Origin: Rhynchosporium graminicola
Taxonomy: Eukaryota; Ascomycota; Leotiomycetes; Helotiales; Ploettnerulaceae
Assembly: GCA_900074885.1 (NCBI GenBank)
Contig: FJUW01000060.1
Span: forward strand, 397,346-461,345
DNA: 64,000 nucleotides
Direction of reading: 5' to 3'
The notes under the pieces were generated by a model. That model saw only the letters and a list, made by a program, of their open reading frames with translations. It was not told where the DNA came from and did no database searches. Every line of letters begins with the position of its first letter. The stretch's first letter is position 1. The position numbers and the translations under genes are program-made. Below, in pieces: positions 22,539 to 34,511 of this stretch.

Positions 22539-24598
22539 ATGGATGTCGCTACATTAAGAGGTCGCATCGTTGCGACACTCAGCCCCGAGGCTGACCTTCG
22601 ACGTCGCGCAGAACTCGACTTGAAGGCTGTAAGCATCTCAGGGCAGGCAGGGCAGCACAGGATATCGACACTGATCATTTTATCGTAGGCTGAGGAGCAT
22701 GCTGGCTTTACAGATGCTCTCCTCGAGATCCTTCAGGCTGAGCAGGAGGCTTCGGTACGAATGTCAAGTACGCAAACCACAAACATTCCCCCTCTGCCCT
22801 ACCCCGCTGCTCCCACATACTAACGCGCGACTGCAGCGGTTGTCTACCTGAAAAATCGAGTCACAAGAGGCTGGTCACCGAGTGAGGAATCTGTGCAGAA
22901 CAAAGCGATCACCGATGACGAGAAGCAACGATTTCGAGAACGACTCCTGCCTGTCCTCGCCTCTTCCCCACCACAAATTCGACAACAGCTCGTCCCAGTC
23001 CTCCAAAAGATTCTACACTACGATTTCCCCGAGAAGTGGCCCTCCTTTGTAGATATTACCCACCAGTTGCTCAACACAAACGACGCTACTTCTATCTTCG
23101 CCGGCCTTCAGTGCCTTCTAGCTATTTGTCGTGTCTACCGCTTCAAATCTGGAGAAAACCGAGCCGACTTTGATAAAGTCATTGCATTGACTTTCCCCAG
23201 ACTGTTGGAGATTGGAAAGGGTTTGGTGAATGAGACAAGTGAGGATGCAGGAGAAATGCTTCATGTTGTGTTGAAGGCATATAAGCATGCGACTTTCGTG
23301 CGTTCGGTATCCCAAGTTACAATATAGCAGAAGTGCTGACAAAATTTAGTTCGAGCTTGCCGCGTCCTTGAGGGAACAGCCTGTGGTGATCGGATGGTTG
23401 GAAGTCTTCCTCGGAACTGTAGCCAAAACAGTTCCAGCCTCCGCTCTTCCTGAAGACTTGACTGACCGTGAAGCGAACCATTGGTGGAAGGCTAAGAAAT
23501 GGGCCTACTTTAATCTCAACCGTCTCTTTGTTCGGTGCGTAGTCTTTCCTCCAAAGTCGAAGTTCTTACTAAGCGATGTAGATATGGTAATCCAGCCTCG
23601 TTACAGAAGGGCAACGGAGATGACTACACCGAATTCGCGAAGAACTTCACAGCCAATTTCGCTCCCGAGATCCTTAAGGGATATCTCGCACAAATCGAGC
23701 AGTGGGTAGCAAAGACAACCTGGCTCAGTAGACCATGCTTATCGTACACCCTTGTTTTCCTTGACGAGTGCATCCGACCAAAGGCAATGTGGACCCATCT
23801 CAAGCCACATCTAGATACCCTTGTCACCCATTTCCTCTTCCCCGTCATGTGCCTTACCGAAGAGGATATTGAGAAATTCGAGACGGACCCAGAAGAGTAC
23901 CTCCACCATAAACTCAATTTCTACGAAGAAGTCTCCGCGCCAGATATCGCCGCTACAAACTTCTTGGTTACTCTCACCAAAGTGCGAAGGAAACACACTT
24001 TTACTATATTGGCCTTTGTGAACACGATTGTCAGCGCATATGAAGAGGCTCCCGACGCTACTAAGAATCACATCGCAAAAGAGGGTGCTCTACGCATGAT
24101 TGGAACCTTATCGAGCGTCATCTTGGGAAAGAAGAGTCCTATTGCCGAGCAAGTCGAATACTTCCTTGTCCGATTCGTATTTCCAGACTTCCGAAGTTCT
24201 CAAGGATTTCTCCGAGCGAGAGCTTGCGATACCGTTGAGAAGTTTGAGCAACTTGACTTCAAGGATACCAATAATCTTCTAATCATTTACCGCAATATCC
24301 TGGATTGTATGGCAGACCCAGATCTTCCCGTTCGTGTCGAAGCTGCTCTTGCGCTACAACCTCTCATCAGACACGACATCATTCGCACGAGCATGCAGCA
24401 GAACATCCCCCAAATTATGCAGCAGCTTCTCAGACTTGCAAATGAGGTTGATGTTGATGCTTTGTCCAACGTCATGGAGGACTTTGTTGAGGTTTTTGCT
24501 ACCGAATTGACTCCGTTTGCGGTCGCCTTGAGCGAGCAACTGCGAGATACGTACCTGCGCATTGTCAGAGAGCTTTTGGAGAAGAACGAGAAGCGGGA
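22539..24598 (+). CDS. importin-7/8-type karyopherin (Nmd5/Sxm1 family), 3' end missing at an assembly N
   Basis: Five exons are readable: 22539-22628, 22689-22767, 22837-23297, 23350-23534, 23582-24598; introns 60, 69, 52 and 47 bp, all keeping frame. About 610 aa are present, whereas this family is normally around 1,000-1,050 aa. The N-terminal importin-beta region is clear (AEEHAGFTDALLEILQAEQE, then VRMSTVVYLKNRVTRGW), followed by HEAT-repeat helices (IRQQLVPVLQKILHYDFPEKW; WWKAKKWAYFNLNRLF). Such proteins carry ribosomal proteins, histones and other cargo through nuclear pores in a Ran-GTP-dependent way. The frame runs into N at 24599 and then low-complexity DNA with a stop at 24642-24644. 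The C-terminal ~420 residues are absent, and the break coincides with the N, pointing to a join artefact rather than a natural short protein. Confidence 0.88.
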
Positions 24599-24599
24599 N
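24599..24599. other. single ambiguous base, probable contig join or collapsed gap
   Basis: The only N in the window (GCGGGANGCCCGCCC). Left of it is in-frame importin coding sequence. Right of it is CCCG/CCTT low-complexity DNA with no importin homology. Confidence 0.9.
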
Positions 24600-25469
24600 G
24601 CCCGCCCGCCCGCCTTCCTTCCTCGACTCGGGGATAAACGGTAAACCCCTCGAATCCCTCCCTTCCTTCCTTCCTTCCTTCCTCTCGGCCTACGACGTGA
24701 ATCAAGTAAGAGACGACAGATAAGACAAGACAAGATAACCTGGATCGACTCATACACATATACACACACATACACACACACATATATATATATATATACA
24801 CATGTATCGTAATAAAATCCCTTTCCCTAAACTCCCAGATCAGATCCCACACAAAAATAACCCTCGACTACTCCAAGAATTACCTACCTAACTTGCTATA
24901 GTTATTGCTCTCGTCTCGTCTCGTCTCGCCTCGTCTCCATCTCCACTCCATCTCCAAAAAACCCCCCCTCCTCATCCACTCCATTCCAACCAACCCAACC
25001 AACCCGACCAACCTACCCACGCACGCCCTTCAAATTCCAAGTTCCAAGCTTCAAGTTCCAAATTTCAAGTTTCAAGGTTCCACATACTCGATATCATATT
25101 TATCCACCTATGTAAATCAAAGCTAAGCTAAGCTAAGCTAAGATGATTAAGCAATACATAGATACAAACACACCTACACCATTTTCCTCTTTCTCCCCCT
25201 TCCCTATCATATCCTCTCTATCACATCATATCATATTCCCATCCTATCATGAGACAAGATAGCCAACCCGTATTTTCATCCCTTCCCACCCCCCTTGATA
25301 ACATATGCCATGTCCGTCCTTGACGTGCTGTACTGTCAAGCCAGCTTTAAGCCGTTTCTCATCCCGTGTCGTCTCGGTCATCAATCATATCCATTCCATT
25401 CCATTATCTCTCCAGATTTCATGTCGTGCTCGAGGCAATTCAAAAACTCCCCAAGTAGATGATTATCCA
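24600..25469. other. low-complexity DNA 3' of the transcription factor gene
   Basis: Holds a CCTT run (24660-24682), CA/TA runs (24755-24800), GTCTC repeats (24910-24935), degenerate TTCCAAG units (25028-25082) and an AGCTA repeat (25118-25141). No coding content; this is the 3' side of the minus-strand regulator gene. Confidence 0.7.
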
Positions 25470-28400
25470 TCACAGATATCCAGGTCCTGATCCAGGTCCC
25501 CTACCACCACCACCTCCTCCCATCCCCCCCAACCCAACAAATCCACTACCAAACTCTACACCGCTGACAACATTATCCACAACCATGTTCTGGCCTCCAC
25601 CCACACCCACACCCAAAGCTCCGGCCCCAGGTCCTTGACCACTCATCTGATCCCCCAGCAGCCCCTCATTCGGCAGCACCGTCCTCGTCGTGGTCGGTAT
25701 TCCCGTCGCAAGACCCCTTCCATGGACGCCCTGCGCCACACCCGACGCCCCAACCACACCAACACCACCAACAAAGAAATGCTGCCACGGATCATCATAA
25801 TGTCCATGCAACGAACCAATACTCCCAAACATTTCAATGGCGCGATGATGATCCAGCGGGTTCCCGATAAGCTCTTGTCCATAGATAGGCGGTGCGAAGG
25901 TATGCGAAGGCTGGAAAGCAAAAGCATCAGGCGCCCATGAAGCCGTCGACGGGTTCGGAGCATGCGTCTGCGAAAGATCCATACCCTGATCGAAGCGAGC
26001 GAATCCAAACACATCGGATCGCGGCATCTGTTGAGCGGTAGGAAATGTCGAGTTCCCCGATACGTTGCTCGGTCCTCGTCGGGCATAGCTTGAGGGCATG
26101 GGCGCCGAGTCCGGGAGATCGTACACACTCCAGTTGATCCGCGGAGCTACGATTCGAACCAAGCTGTCGAATATCTCCCATGCTTTCCGAGCGGAGATGG
26201 ATTCCTCTGACATCATGATGAGCCAGCGTATTCCTCTCTTGGCATCGTCGAGGATATCTCCGGCTTCATGAGGTAGATGTTGTGCTTGATATGCAAGCTC
26301 TAGCATGAGAACTGACAGAGCCTCGCATAGATAGTGAAGTGTGGGCCACCAGGGTTGAACGGCGTAAAGCTTCTCCACGCTGCGCGCTGTCCAACCAATG
26401 AGGTTAATCATTGTACGAGCCGCATGTATACACATCTTCACTCCTTCTCTGTTGAAAGACATCGACTTCTCCGACTGTGCTGACATGCGGCCGTCGAACT
26501 TGCAAAGACAAGGTCGGAAGAGAAGCATGCGAGAGCTGTTAAAGAGCATTGCGAGACCCATCCTTGGCAGTACACGAGGCTCATTCCAGTCCGGCTCATC
26601 ATATCGATCAAAGTCCAACATGTACTCCTTGGGCAAATGGTCACGCCATGCCTTGAGGCGTTTATCGATTCGCTTTACTGTTTCTTGCACTTCAACCCAG
26701 CTCTCTTTGATGGTTGCCGCACAGTAGAGCTGCGTGGTTATTTCATGCGAAATGATGGAGAGCTGAGTTCGGTAGATGAAGTAGGACGATGTAGTTGTGG
26801 GCAACGTCAGGACCGGAAATGGATATTCAAGAGGTTGAGACGAACCGACAGGCATTTGATAAGTAGCTGAGGGGTGCACTGTTTCATGTTAGAACAGCAA
26901 AGCACCAGCTGAAGTCAAACATACTCCTGTGATCCCTAGAGCCTCGCGAATCCTCCGGGCTGTTTCGACTGGAAGGACCTGAATTAAGGGTGTCCTTCTC
27001 TGGTGAAGCGTACAACTTGTTTCCTGGCCATAACTCCTCCTCGTCGATGTTTAGTGGTAAAGGTGTGCTGATATCCCGGTCCGAGATACAACTTGGTCGG
27101 CCGGTGAGCTTATTCAATAGACATTCGAGCGAGTATAGCGACCACCAGACCCGCACGCGACATTCTTTATCGTAATCCGAGAGTTCGTCTGCTCGATTCC
27201 GCATATGTAAACCGAGGGTCAAAGCATGTCGAATTGCAAGACCACAGACAGTCCACGCCCTATTCAATCAGCAACTGTAGAATAAATCGAGTTAGTCTCT
27301 CACCTATTCAGCCTACAAGTGGTGATGAAGTAGAGACAGAGCAAACCAAGAGCTGAAGCAGTGTGCACCCGTGCATCTTCGAAAAGCACCGTTTGATTGA
27401 AGCACAAGATCTTGGCCCTGGCTAAATATAACAGGTGGTCTGACTGATGTCCTTCACTGGGGCTTCCCACCAAATGTGCATAAACAGCGCTAATAGCGAA
27501 GATGACATTCAACGTTCCCAGCCAGATACAATCCTCCGTCGAGTACTCAGCAGATGCACGATCAAATTGTTTATACTGCGACATGAAATCGGTCTTGTCG
27601 ATTATGGGAAAACAAGGATGGACGGTTGCGAAATACGTGTAAATTAATGCGTCTGCCACCTCCGGGATCGGCCAGTCCAAATAATTATCATGAGTTGTGT
27701 CAATCTCTCGAATGTCGGCGTCCTCGGTATGATAAGATCCCACGATGAGCCCGGGCTGGCTTTTTTTAGATCCGCCTTCCCGTTCCGTAGCCGCGTTCAC
27801 GGTTCGCTTCGCCCAAGCCACCGAAGATGATTTCCCTATATGTCCGATCGCCCTCGTATCATCCCGATCCGTGTCTAGATTGGTGACATCGAGGGATCCA
27901 GTCGAGCCTACTTCCATATCCTGATCCTCGTTCCCACTAGCTGCCTCGTCGTCGTCGTCCTCTGCTTCCGACGAATCTCGGTCGGCTCTCAAGGCATTCT
28001 CCTCATCGTCGCCCGGCGATACTGGCGTCGGGGTCTTGTTCTCATCAGCGACGAGCGCTTGAAATCAATACCGGCCTGCCTACATACCATCGATATCACA
28101 TCATCTAGAGCCGACCGGATGTCCTCGGTAGAAAGCTTCGAGTCCAGTCGGATACGACGTAGAGCGTCGATGACGTCGTCATTGTGCCGAGACAACGAGA
28201 TGGATTCTCGGCTCAACTTGGTCAACCTCCTGTGAGAAAATCATCAGCACGTGTAGGGCGAGATGGTGCGTGTGGTAGGTCGGGGGGAGGGGGTCAGTAA
28301 GGAAAAAGCCAAGCTGACTTCTTATCCTTGTCTCGTTTCCCGTCCCCATAGACGCAGGCGACATTTGCATTCAAACACCTCGCGCATGGGTTTCCTCCGG

Positions 28401-28782
28401 TACATCCCGCTTTAGCTTTTCGGCAGTAGTCGCATGCATGTGGGGTTCTCCCTTTCTTCTGCGCCTTGGATGACTCGTGGATCCGGCTACTACTCTTCAA
28501 AGCCGGGATCGCTACCTTTCCAGGCGGTGCTGAAGAGACGACAAAAGACATGGAACCATGTACGGATGGCCCTGGTGTCGAGGCCGATGGTACCGCTGGC
28601 GGGGGCGGGGGCGGGCGTTGAGCAAAGCGTGGCTGGGGGATGGGGATAGTAGCTGCTGTAGCCTGGCTGCTGTTGATGGCGGAAAAGCGCGAAACCGGGG
28701 GAGGAGATGTGGGTGCGAGTGCTTCCTCGTCTTTGGGCGGTTCGCGGCGACCGCGTTTACGTTTCTCTGGCCTCGGCGGCAT
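25470..28782 (-). CDS. Zn2Cys6 fungal transcription factor with fungal_trans domain
   Basis: Five exons: 28782-28319, 28229-28088, 28040-27304, 27259-26925, 26878-25470; introns 89, 47, 44 and 46 bp; 1,028 aa. The Zn2Cys6 cluster is C117-x2-C120-x6-C127-x5-C133-x2-C136-x6-C143, preceded by a basic/Pro-rich N-terminus (KRKRGRR). It is followed by DGKRDKDKK and an Arg/Leu linker that exon 2 supplies. The middle homology region starts near [24 protein letters not shown] and includes the [26 protein letters not shown] block typical of fungal_trans (PF04082). The C-terminus is Gly/Pro-rich. It should bind CGG-type half sites as a nuclear regulator; the target pathway cannot be told. The acceptor of intron 2 could be 6 bp further on. 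Confidence 0.9.
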
Positions 28783-28794
28783 GAATGAATGAAT

Positions 28795-28915
28795 GGATGA
28801 ATGAAATGAATGGATGGATGGATGGATGGATGGATGGATGGATGGATGGATGGATATATGGATGGATGGATATATGGACGGAAGGAAGGAAGGAAGGAAG
28901 GAAGGAAGGAAGAAT
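28795..28915 (+). repeat. GAAT/GGAT/GGAA tetranucleotide microsatellite block
   Basis: Starts just upstream of the regulator's ATG: GAAT units, then about 15 GGAT units, then about eight GAAG units. It lies in what should be the 5' leader or core promoter of the transcription factor gene. Confidence 0.9.
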
Positions 28916-31900
28916 AGATAGATGAGTGACTGAAGGATCGAAGTTTGTGTATGAGAAGAAAGATGTGATCGGAATTAGTTCAACGAGTGTGCCAAGGGGA
29001 CCACAAGCAAGTTGCTAGCGTTGAAAAAAAAGAGAAGCTGACTACCTCCTTCCTCAGCTGGGCAGGGCAGGGCAGGGCGGGTACGGAGGTGGTTAAGATA
29101 TGTTTCGTACGTACCTAGAGAGATGTAGCGGCGGAAGCTTAAGCTCGATTGACTTCCTGGTAGTGCAGTATCCCTAGGTACAGATAGTAGTGTGCTATGC
29201 TGGTAGCAGTACTAGGTACGGGACGAGTCGAGGCGAGCCGGCTGGCGTGGATCGATGAGGTAATAGGTCGGTCGGTCGGTAGGTAGGCAGATGTGATATG
29301 TATGGAATGATATGGGATGGGACAGGATAGGACAGGATAGGACAGGTTAGGACAGGATGGGATGAAAGGGGATCCGATGGCAGAGTATAATAGAGAAAGG
29401 ATCATTCGATTGTCAATACTGACGACGAAGAGGAGAATCCTATCGGTGAGTGTGTGAGTGTGAGTGTGTGAGTGTGTGAGTGTGAGTGTGAGTGTGTGAG
29501 TGTGAGTATATAGGGTTGCTACTGTCTAGATGTCTATCTGTTTTCTTGCTTAGGTGTGTTCTGGGCTGAAGCCGGCAGAATACCTAGGTACACATACATA
29601 GTAGGTAGGTAGGTAAGTAGGTAGGCGAGGCGAGGCGAGGCGAGGCGAGGTGTGGCCTGGGCTGAGCTGAGCTGAGCTGAGCTGGCCTGGGTTTTTTCCG
29701 TGACCTGCCCCTGCCCCTGCCCCTGCCCACTTGCCTAGTTCAGGTTAGTTAGTCATAGAGTGAAATTCCGGATTGGCATGGCATGGCGGGCCCTAGTGTA
29801 TGCAAGAACTACGACGGTGGGTACTTACTTGTATGATGATATCACCTCAAGTCAGCAAGCGACGGCGTGCATGCCTCATTCATTCATTCATTGCCTTGTG
29901 GCCTCAAATCCCCCAGGTATCCATCCATCTACAGAACATGGTACGAACGTCCAATAGATAGGTAGGGAGATACCTTAGGTAACGGTGACGTCTGATGACA
30001 AAGTGGCTTTCCCACCAGGACAAGACTAGATAGATGGATACTTAGTAGATAGATATGAATGACATGACATGCACGAAAGAGGATCATGCCCCTCCAGAGA
30101 AGGAGGGATTGGTGTGGAGTCGCAGCTTAAATGCGGAGGTGGGTTGGATGCAGATAGATAGATGATGAGAGGGAGAAAAGATCGAATATGGTTAAGCGCA
30201 GCGAGCGAGGGGCTATGCGTGTAGTGTATAGGACGGACTGCATTTCATTGGGTAGAGCGAGGAGATGAGGTGAAGTGAGGTGAAGCGAGGTTAGAGGGGA
30301 TGCGGAGGTGTCTCCGGTCACGGAGGTACCTCCGGTCCAATTGAATGGAGGAAGGGCGAATTCCCATGGTGAAATTCGATGTGATGTAATGTGATGCGAT
30401 ACCATATCATCATACTTACTACCTCACTAACCCTACCAAGCCTAGGCACGCACTCTTCACGACCACACAACATCTCATGCCTGGTGCTCTTGCCTGGTGT
30501 GGTACAGTCCGGTCCGGTACGGTATTGGATGCGATGGGATTGGATGGGATGGGAGGGTCCCTGCACGCCACCCACGCCACCCACGCCACCTTACCTCATC
30601 CGGCCTTAACCCACCCCATTTGCACGAGATGAGTGTGGTTGGTTGGATACTGCAAAATATCAGATCGAGATCGATATCTGGATTCCTCCGAGTGGTTATC
30701 CACGTGATGCCCGAAATGATGACCGGTTCCTGGTACTTTCGTACAGTAGAGCGAACACCTACTTAGCTAGTATCCTGGTGATGATCGTAGTATAAGAAGG
30801 AGAATAAAAAGGCAAACGAAGAAACGTATACACAGGTACCTACTGACTGACATGAACATGGCTGAGCGACGAGCTGTCTATCTATCTATCTACCTAACCC
30901 TCCCGGTGTACGGTATCATTCGCACACCAGCAGGCGAGAACGAAGAACCTCACCTCAATAAGTGCGAGACCCCTCCTAGGACGTAACACAGCGAGACAGA
31001 CAACGAAGCGAAAATCTCCATTATAATACTGATGTACTCGCAAGAAGCGCTTCGACCTGTTGGCGTAACTGTGAATCACTTCTGATCAGTAGTTGTGCAG
31101 CAGTCGCTGTGCTATTACGCATCTCGGTTTGGGGTGCGGTTAAATCCGGACACCGGGAGCTGCCTTGGGTATGAAAGGACTTGGTTTGAAGGTGGAGAGC
31201 ATAGGATCAGCAGGAGGATTCTCGGCCAGATGCAGTAGTGCGAAGTGCCAGCCAGGGAAGCGAGACCATCCCGATTCCGATCCCGATCCCGATCCCAGTC
31301 ATGATCCCGAGCCGAAAGAAAGGAGGACGAGGACCCAGAGTTGAGCTGAGCTGAGCTGAGCTGAGCTGAGACTGCTGAGTTAAGGTAGGTAGGTAGGTAG
31401 GTAGGTAGGTAGGTAGGTAGGTAGGTAAGATAGGGAGGGATTCAAGGGTCAACAATACAAATACCCTGGAAACTTGGTATTAGCCGGCGAGGCATTTGGC
31501 ACAAGTGACTATGAGTAAGCCAATAACGAACTGCCGCTGGTCAATCAATGATAGCCTCTGGCTTCGTCGTTATGCGAATTGACGAACATTCGATTACATG
31601 AATCCCATCTTTGAGCATGAGGCTCAATCATCATCACCAAGAACAAACATTGGAAGTCTTTTCAATCGCTTATACCTAACCCACCACCTCCCTACTCGTC
31701 GGTTGCAAGAACAGAACTTCTTTGGGGAAGCATTTCATGTCCATTCATGCATGACCTTGAAACTTTTCCCGACCGACAAAGTACAGAAGTGGGTCTCGGT
31801 GCGACCAACCTGGACATCTCATCTCAGTAGATAGATATCTGTCTGTCTCGACCGTTCGCCGTCTCGACCTCCCTCTCCAGATTGAACGGCACACTGCTCG

Positions 31901-33067
31901 ATGCCGGCGGCGGTGACGGTGACGGATGCCTAAGGTAAGAACTCGTGCGCACCTCTTCTCTTGGCTCTCGCATAGCGCGACAGGAGTACGTATCCAGCAG
32001 AGACTCTCCTCTGCGCCCTTGATCCTCGAAAGCGCGACGACTAATGTCGATCGTACAGCTTCAGGAGCCATACTGCTTGCTGCCTGCTCGAATAGATAGC
32101 AAAGGAAATCCCATACGAACGTACCTTAGGCGAAAGTACGCCGCACCCTTTAAGGGTACTTCAGCGATACCAGGCGGTTGCATTGGCGCGCGGCTTCGTG
32201 TAGTACAGTCAGTACGTATGTTGACCTATGAGTCCGACTGTTGTAGCCAACACCAGCACGTGCGTGGGAAGAGGAGGAATCTGAAACTAAAAGAAGAATC
32301 GAAAGTAAATGATTACATACCTACCGTACGCGGCCTTACTGGGCCTGGCAGTGGTTTCCATATACATGTACGGATATGATGACACCTGCTGTGTGTGTTT
32401 AGATCATTGCGATCATCCCGTCGAGCCATTGAGTTCGACAAAGCTCAAGGTTATCTATCCTCGGGATGACGCTGTGCACGCGACACACCGGAGACTCTTC
32501 GAGCCGTTTGAGCCGCTACGCTACGCCTTTTGAAACATTCAGCCGCTACACCATTTGGAAATCAACAACACCAAAACAAGAGAAGAGTATATCCTTGGAC
32601 GCCCCCCGATCGTGAACACATTCGCCAGGTTGTTATCCCTCTTGCATCGTGGGCCGGCTTGTTGATAAGTGACAACGCATGCAATTTTGTTTCCTCGCTA
32701 AAATCTCAAAGGATTGACTTTTGCGGAGATGATTTGTAATTACAGGAGCTCCGCACGCGTTTCCACCTCTCGGATTCGTCAGCTGCAAAGATCTGCTCCG
32801 TGAAATTTTAAAGAAGCATCGATAATGTATCAAATTGATTGCATCCCGGACCTTAATTTCAACAGCAAGTCTAGAATGTAAGTCCAATATCGTATGGTGC
32901 ATAAGGTCGAGAGGCTCCGCTTGCTACTTGCGTTTCTTTCCGCTTCTCGCTTTCATCTGAATCTATCATCGTTCACTTCACCACAGTCTTTTCCTACAGC
33001 TTGAAGCTCAAGAGGTTCTTGAAACTCCTCACTTCACTTCCACTCATTTGCTAGAACAACTTCCGAG
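28916..33067. promoter_or_regulatory. 4.3 kb divergent intergenic region between the Zn2Cys6 regulator and the expansin-like gene
   Basis: No supported gene. Simple repeats include GTGAGT (29445-29510), GGCGA (29622-29650), GCTGA (29659-29688 and again 31343-31366), CCCCTG (29705-29728), GGACA/TAGGACA (29325-29355), CCGATC (31270-31296) and GTAG (31384-31426). Open frames at 31745-32071 (minus) and 32044-32379 (plus) lack domains. The last 150 bp before 33068 are pyrimidine-rich, as expected of the expansin leader. Confidence 0.6.
31384..31426 (+). repeat. GTAG tetranucleotide microsatellite
   Basis: About ten GTAG units in a row, 20 bp after a five-unit GCTGA run. Confidence 0.9.
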
Positions 33068-34511
33068 ATGCATTTCACAAATATCTTCACTGCTTCCGCA
33101 GTCTTCGCTTTGGCCCAGGCTGCCACTCTGAACAAGAGAAGCAACCTCGGTGCAAGCCTTCTCGGCAAAGCCACCTTCTACGGCGGCAACACCCAAGGCG
33201 GCAAATGTTCCTTTTCAACCTACACCATTCCCTCCAACCTATTCGGCACTGCCATCCCAGGCGACGATTGGGATGGCTCCGCCAACTGCGGTCGCTGCGT
33301 CGAGATCACTGGGCCCCCGGACTCGGCAGGGAAAACCTCCACAGTCACGGCAATGGCCGTTGACGTATGTCCCGAATGCGTCCATTACCATCTCGATCTC
33401 TTCTCTTCCTGTTTCTCAACACTGGCCGAACCGTCAAAGGGTATCATTCCGATTTCGTGGAAATATGTCGATTGTCCGATCACTTCCCCCATCACGGTCA
33501 ACAACAAGGAAGGTGTCTCGCCATATTGGTTCAGTATGCAAGTCCTGAATGCCAATACGAAGGTCCAAAGTCTGGAAGTCAGTACCGATGGAGGGAATAC
33601 TTGGAAACCAACCGTCAGACAGGATTACAACTTCTTCGAGATATCGAGCGGGACTGGAACCTCTGCTGTTGATGTCAAGGTTACATCTGCGGGTGGAGAT
33701 CCTATTATTATTAAGAACGTGCAAATCGCTGCCGGAAAGGCGACGACTGCTTCAAGGAACTTCAATCAGGCCTCGCCACCCCCGCCTGCGGCGAGCAAAA
33801 GTGCCCTTGCTCCTGTCCAGACAAGCACCTCAGAACCAGCTATCCCCGCGCCTACCTATCCAGCGGCAACCGATGTATCCCCAGTCACGACAATTTCAAG
33901 CAGTGAAACTTGCACCAGTACGACCACGGTACATGTCGCCGAGGCCACGCAGACCACGTCTCAGGGAATTCCAACACCAAGTTCTTCGACATGCTCAACT
34001 TCGAGCTTGCCAGAGGCGACCTCGACCGCAGCTCAGGAAGTCATTGTACCAACTACAACTTGCTCAACTCCGACTCTGCCTGAGGCGACGTCGACAGCAG
34101 CTCAGGAAGTTATTATACCGACTACAACTTGCTCAACTCCGATCCCATCATCAGTCGCCACCCAAGTTAGCACTTACAACGCGGTTGTAACAAGCACGTC
34201 CCTTGCGGATGGGCAGGCAACCAGCACATGCTCGACGACGCCGCTGCCTACAAGTTTATACAGCGTGGTACCTATTCCATCCAAGGCCACCACAGCTGGT
34301 ACCATCGTCTCCTCCGTCGTGGCCCACAACACCAGGTAAGCACAGATCACTCAATCCGTGTCCAGTTATGAAAAAATCCAATCTCATGAATCACAGCGTA
34401 CCACGACCAACAGGCCCCCCTCCCATTCCCTCCAACGATGCTACTTCTTCGATCCAAAGCCTGGCTTGCATGGGGCTCGTGACATTCCTAGCCACATTCC
34501 TCCTCATCTAG
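33068..34511 (+). CDS. GPI-anchored expansin-like protein (DPBB + expansin C-domain)
   Basis: Two exons: 33068-34335 and 34397-34511; 61 bp intron; 460 aa. Signal peptide 1-18 (MHFTNIFTASAVFALAQA). Residues about 33-125 form the six-stranded double-psi barrel of expansins/loosenins (GKATFYGGNTQGGKCSF; NCGRCVEITGP; DVCPECVHYHLDLFSSCF). Residues about 135-225 are the second, CBM63-like domain (SPYWFSMQVLNANTKVQSLEVS...W). A Ser/Thr/Pro-rich stalk follows, with a near-perfect 23-residue tandem unit (CSTxxLPEATSTAAQEV). Exon 2 supplies a C-terminal hydrophobic tail (SLACMGLVTFLATFLLI) typical of a GPI signal, with small residues just before it. Expansins loosen polysaccharide networks without hydrolysis. 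Here the protein is expected to stay on the plasma membrane or wall. Confidence 0.9.

Noticed and set aside
26140..26165. tRNA B-box-like GATTCGAACC
   Set aside because: It lies inside the coding sequence of the Zn2Cys6 regulator and no A-box or cloverleaf partner is seen. No tRNA was found elsewhere.
31745..32071. 108-codon minus-strand frame (Arg/His-rich)
   Set aside because: Composition is shaped by simple repeats; no homology-like motif or leader.
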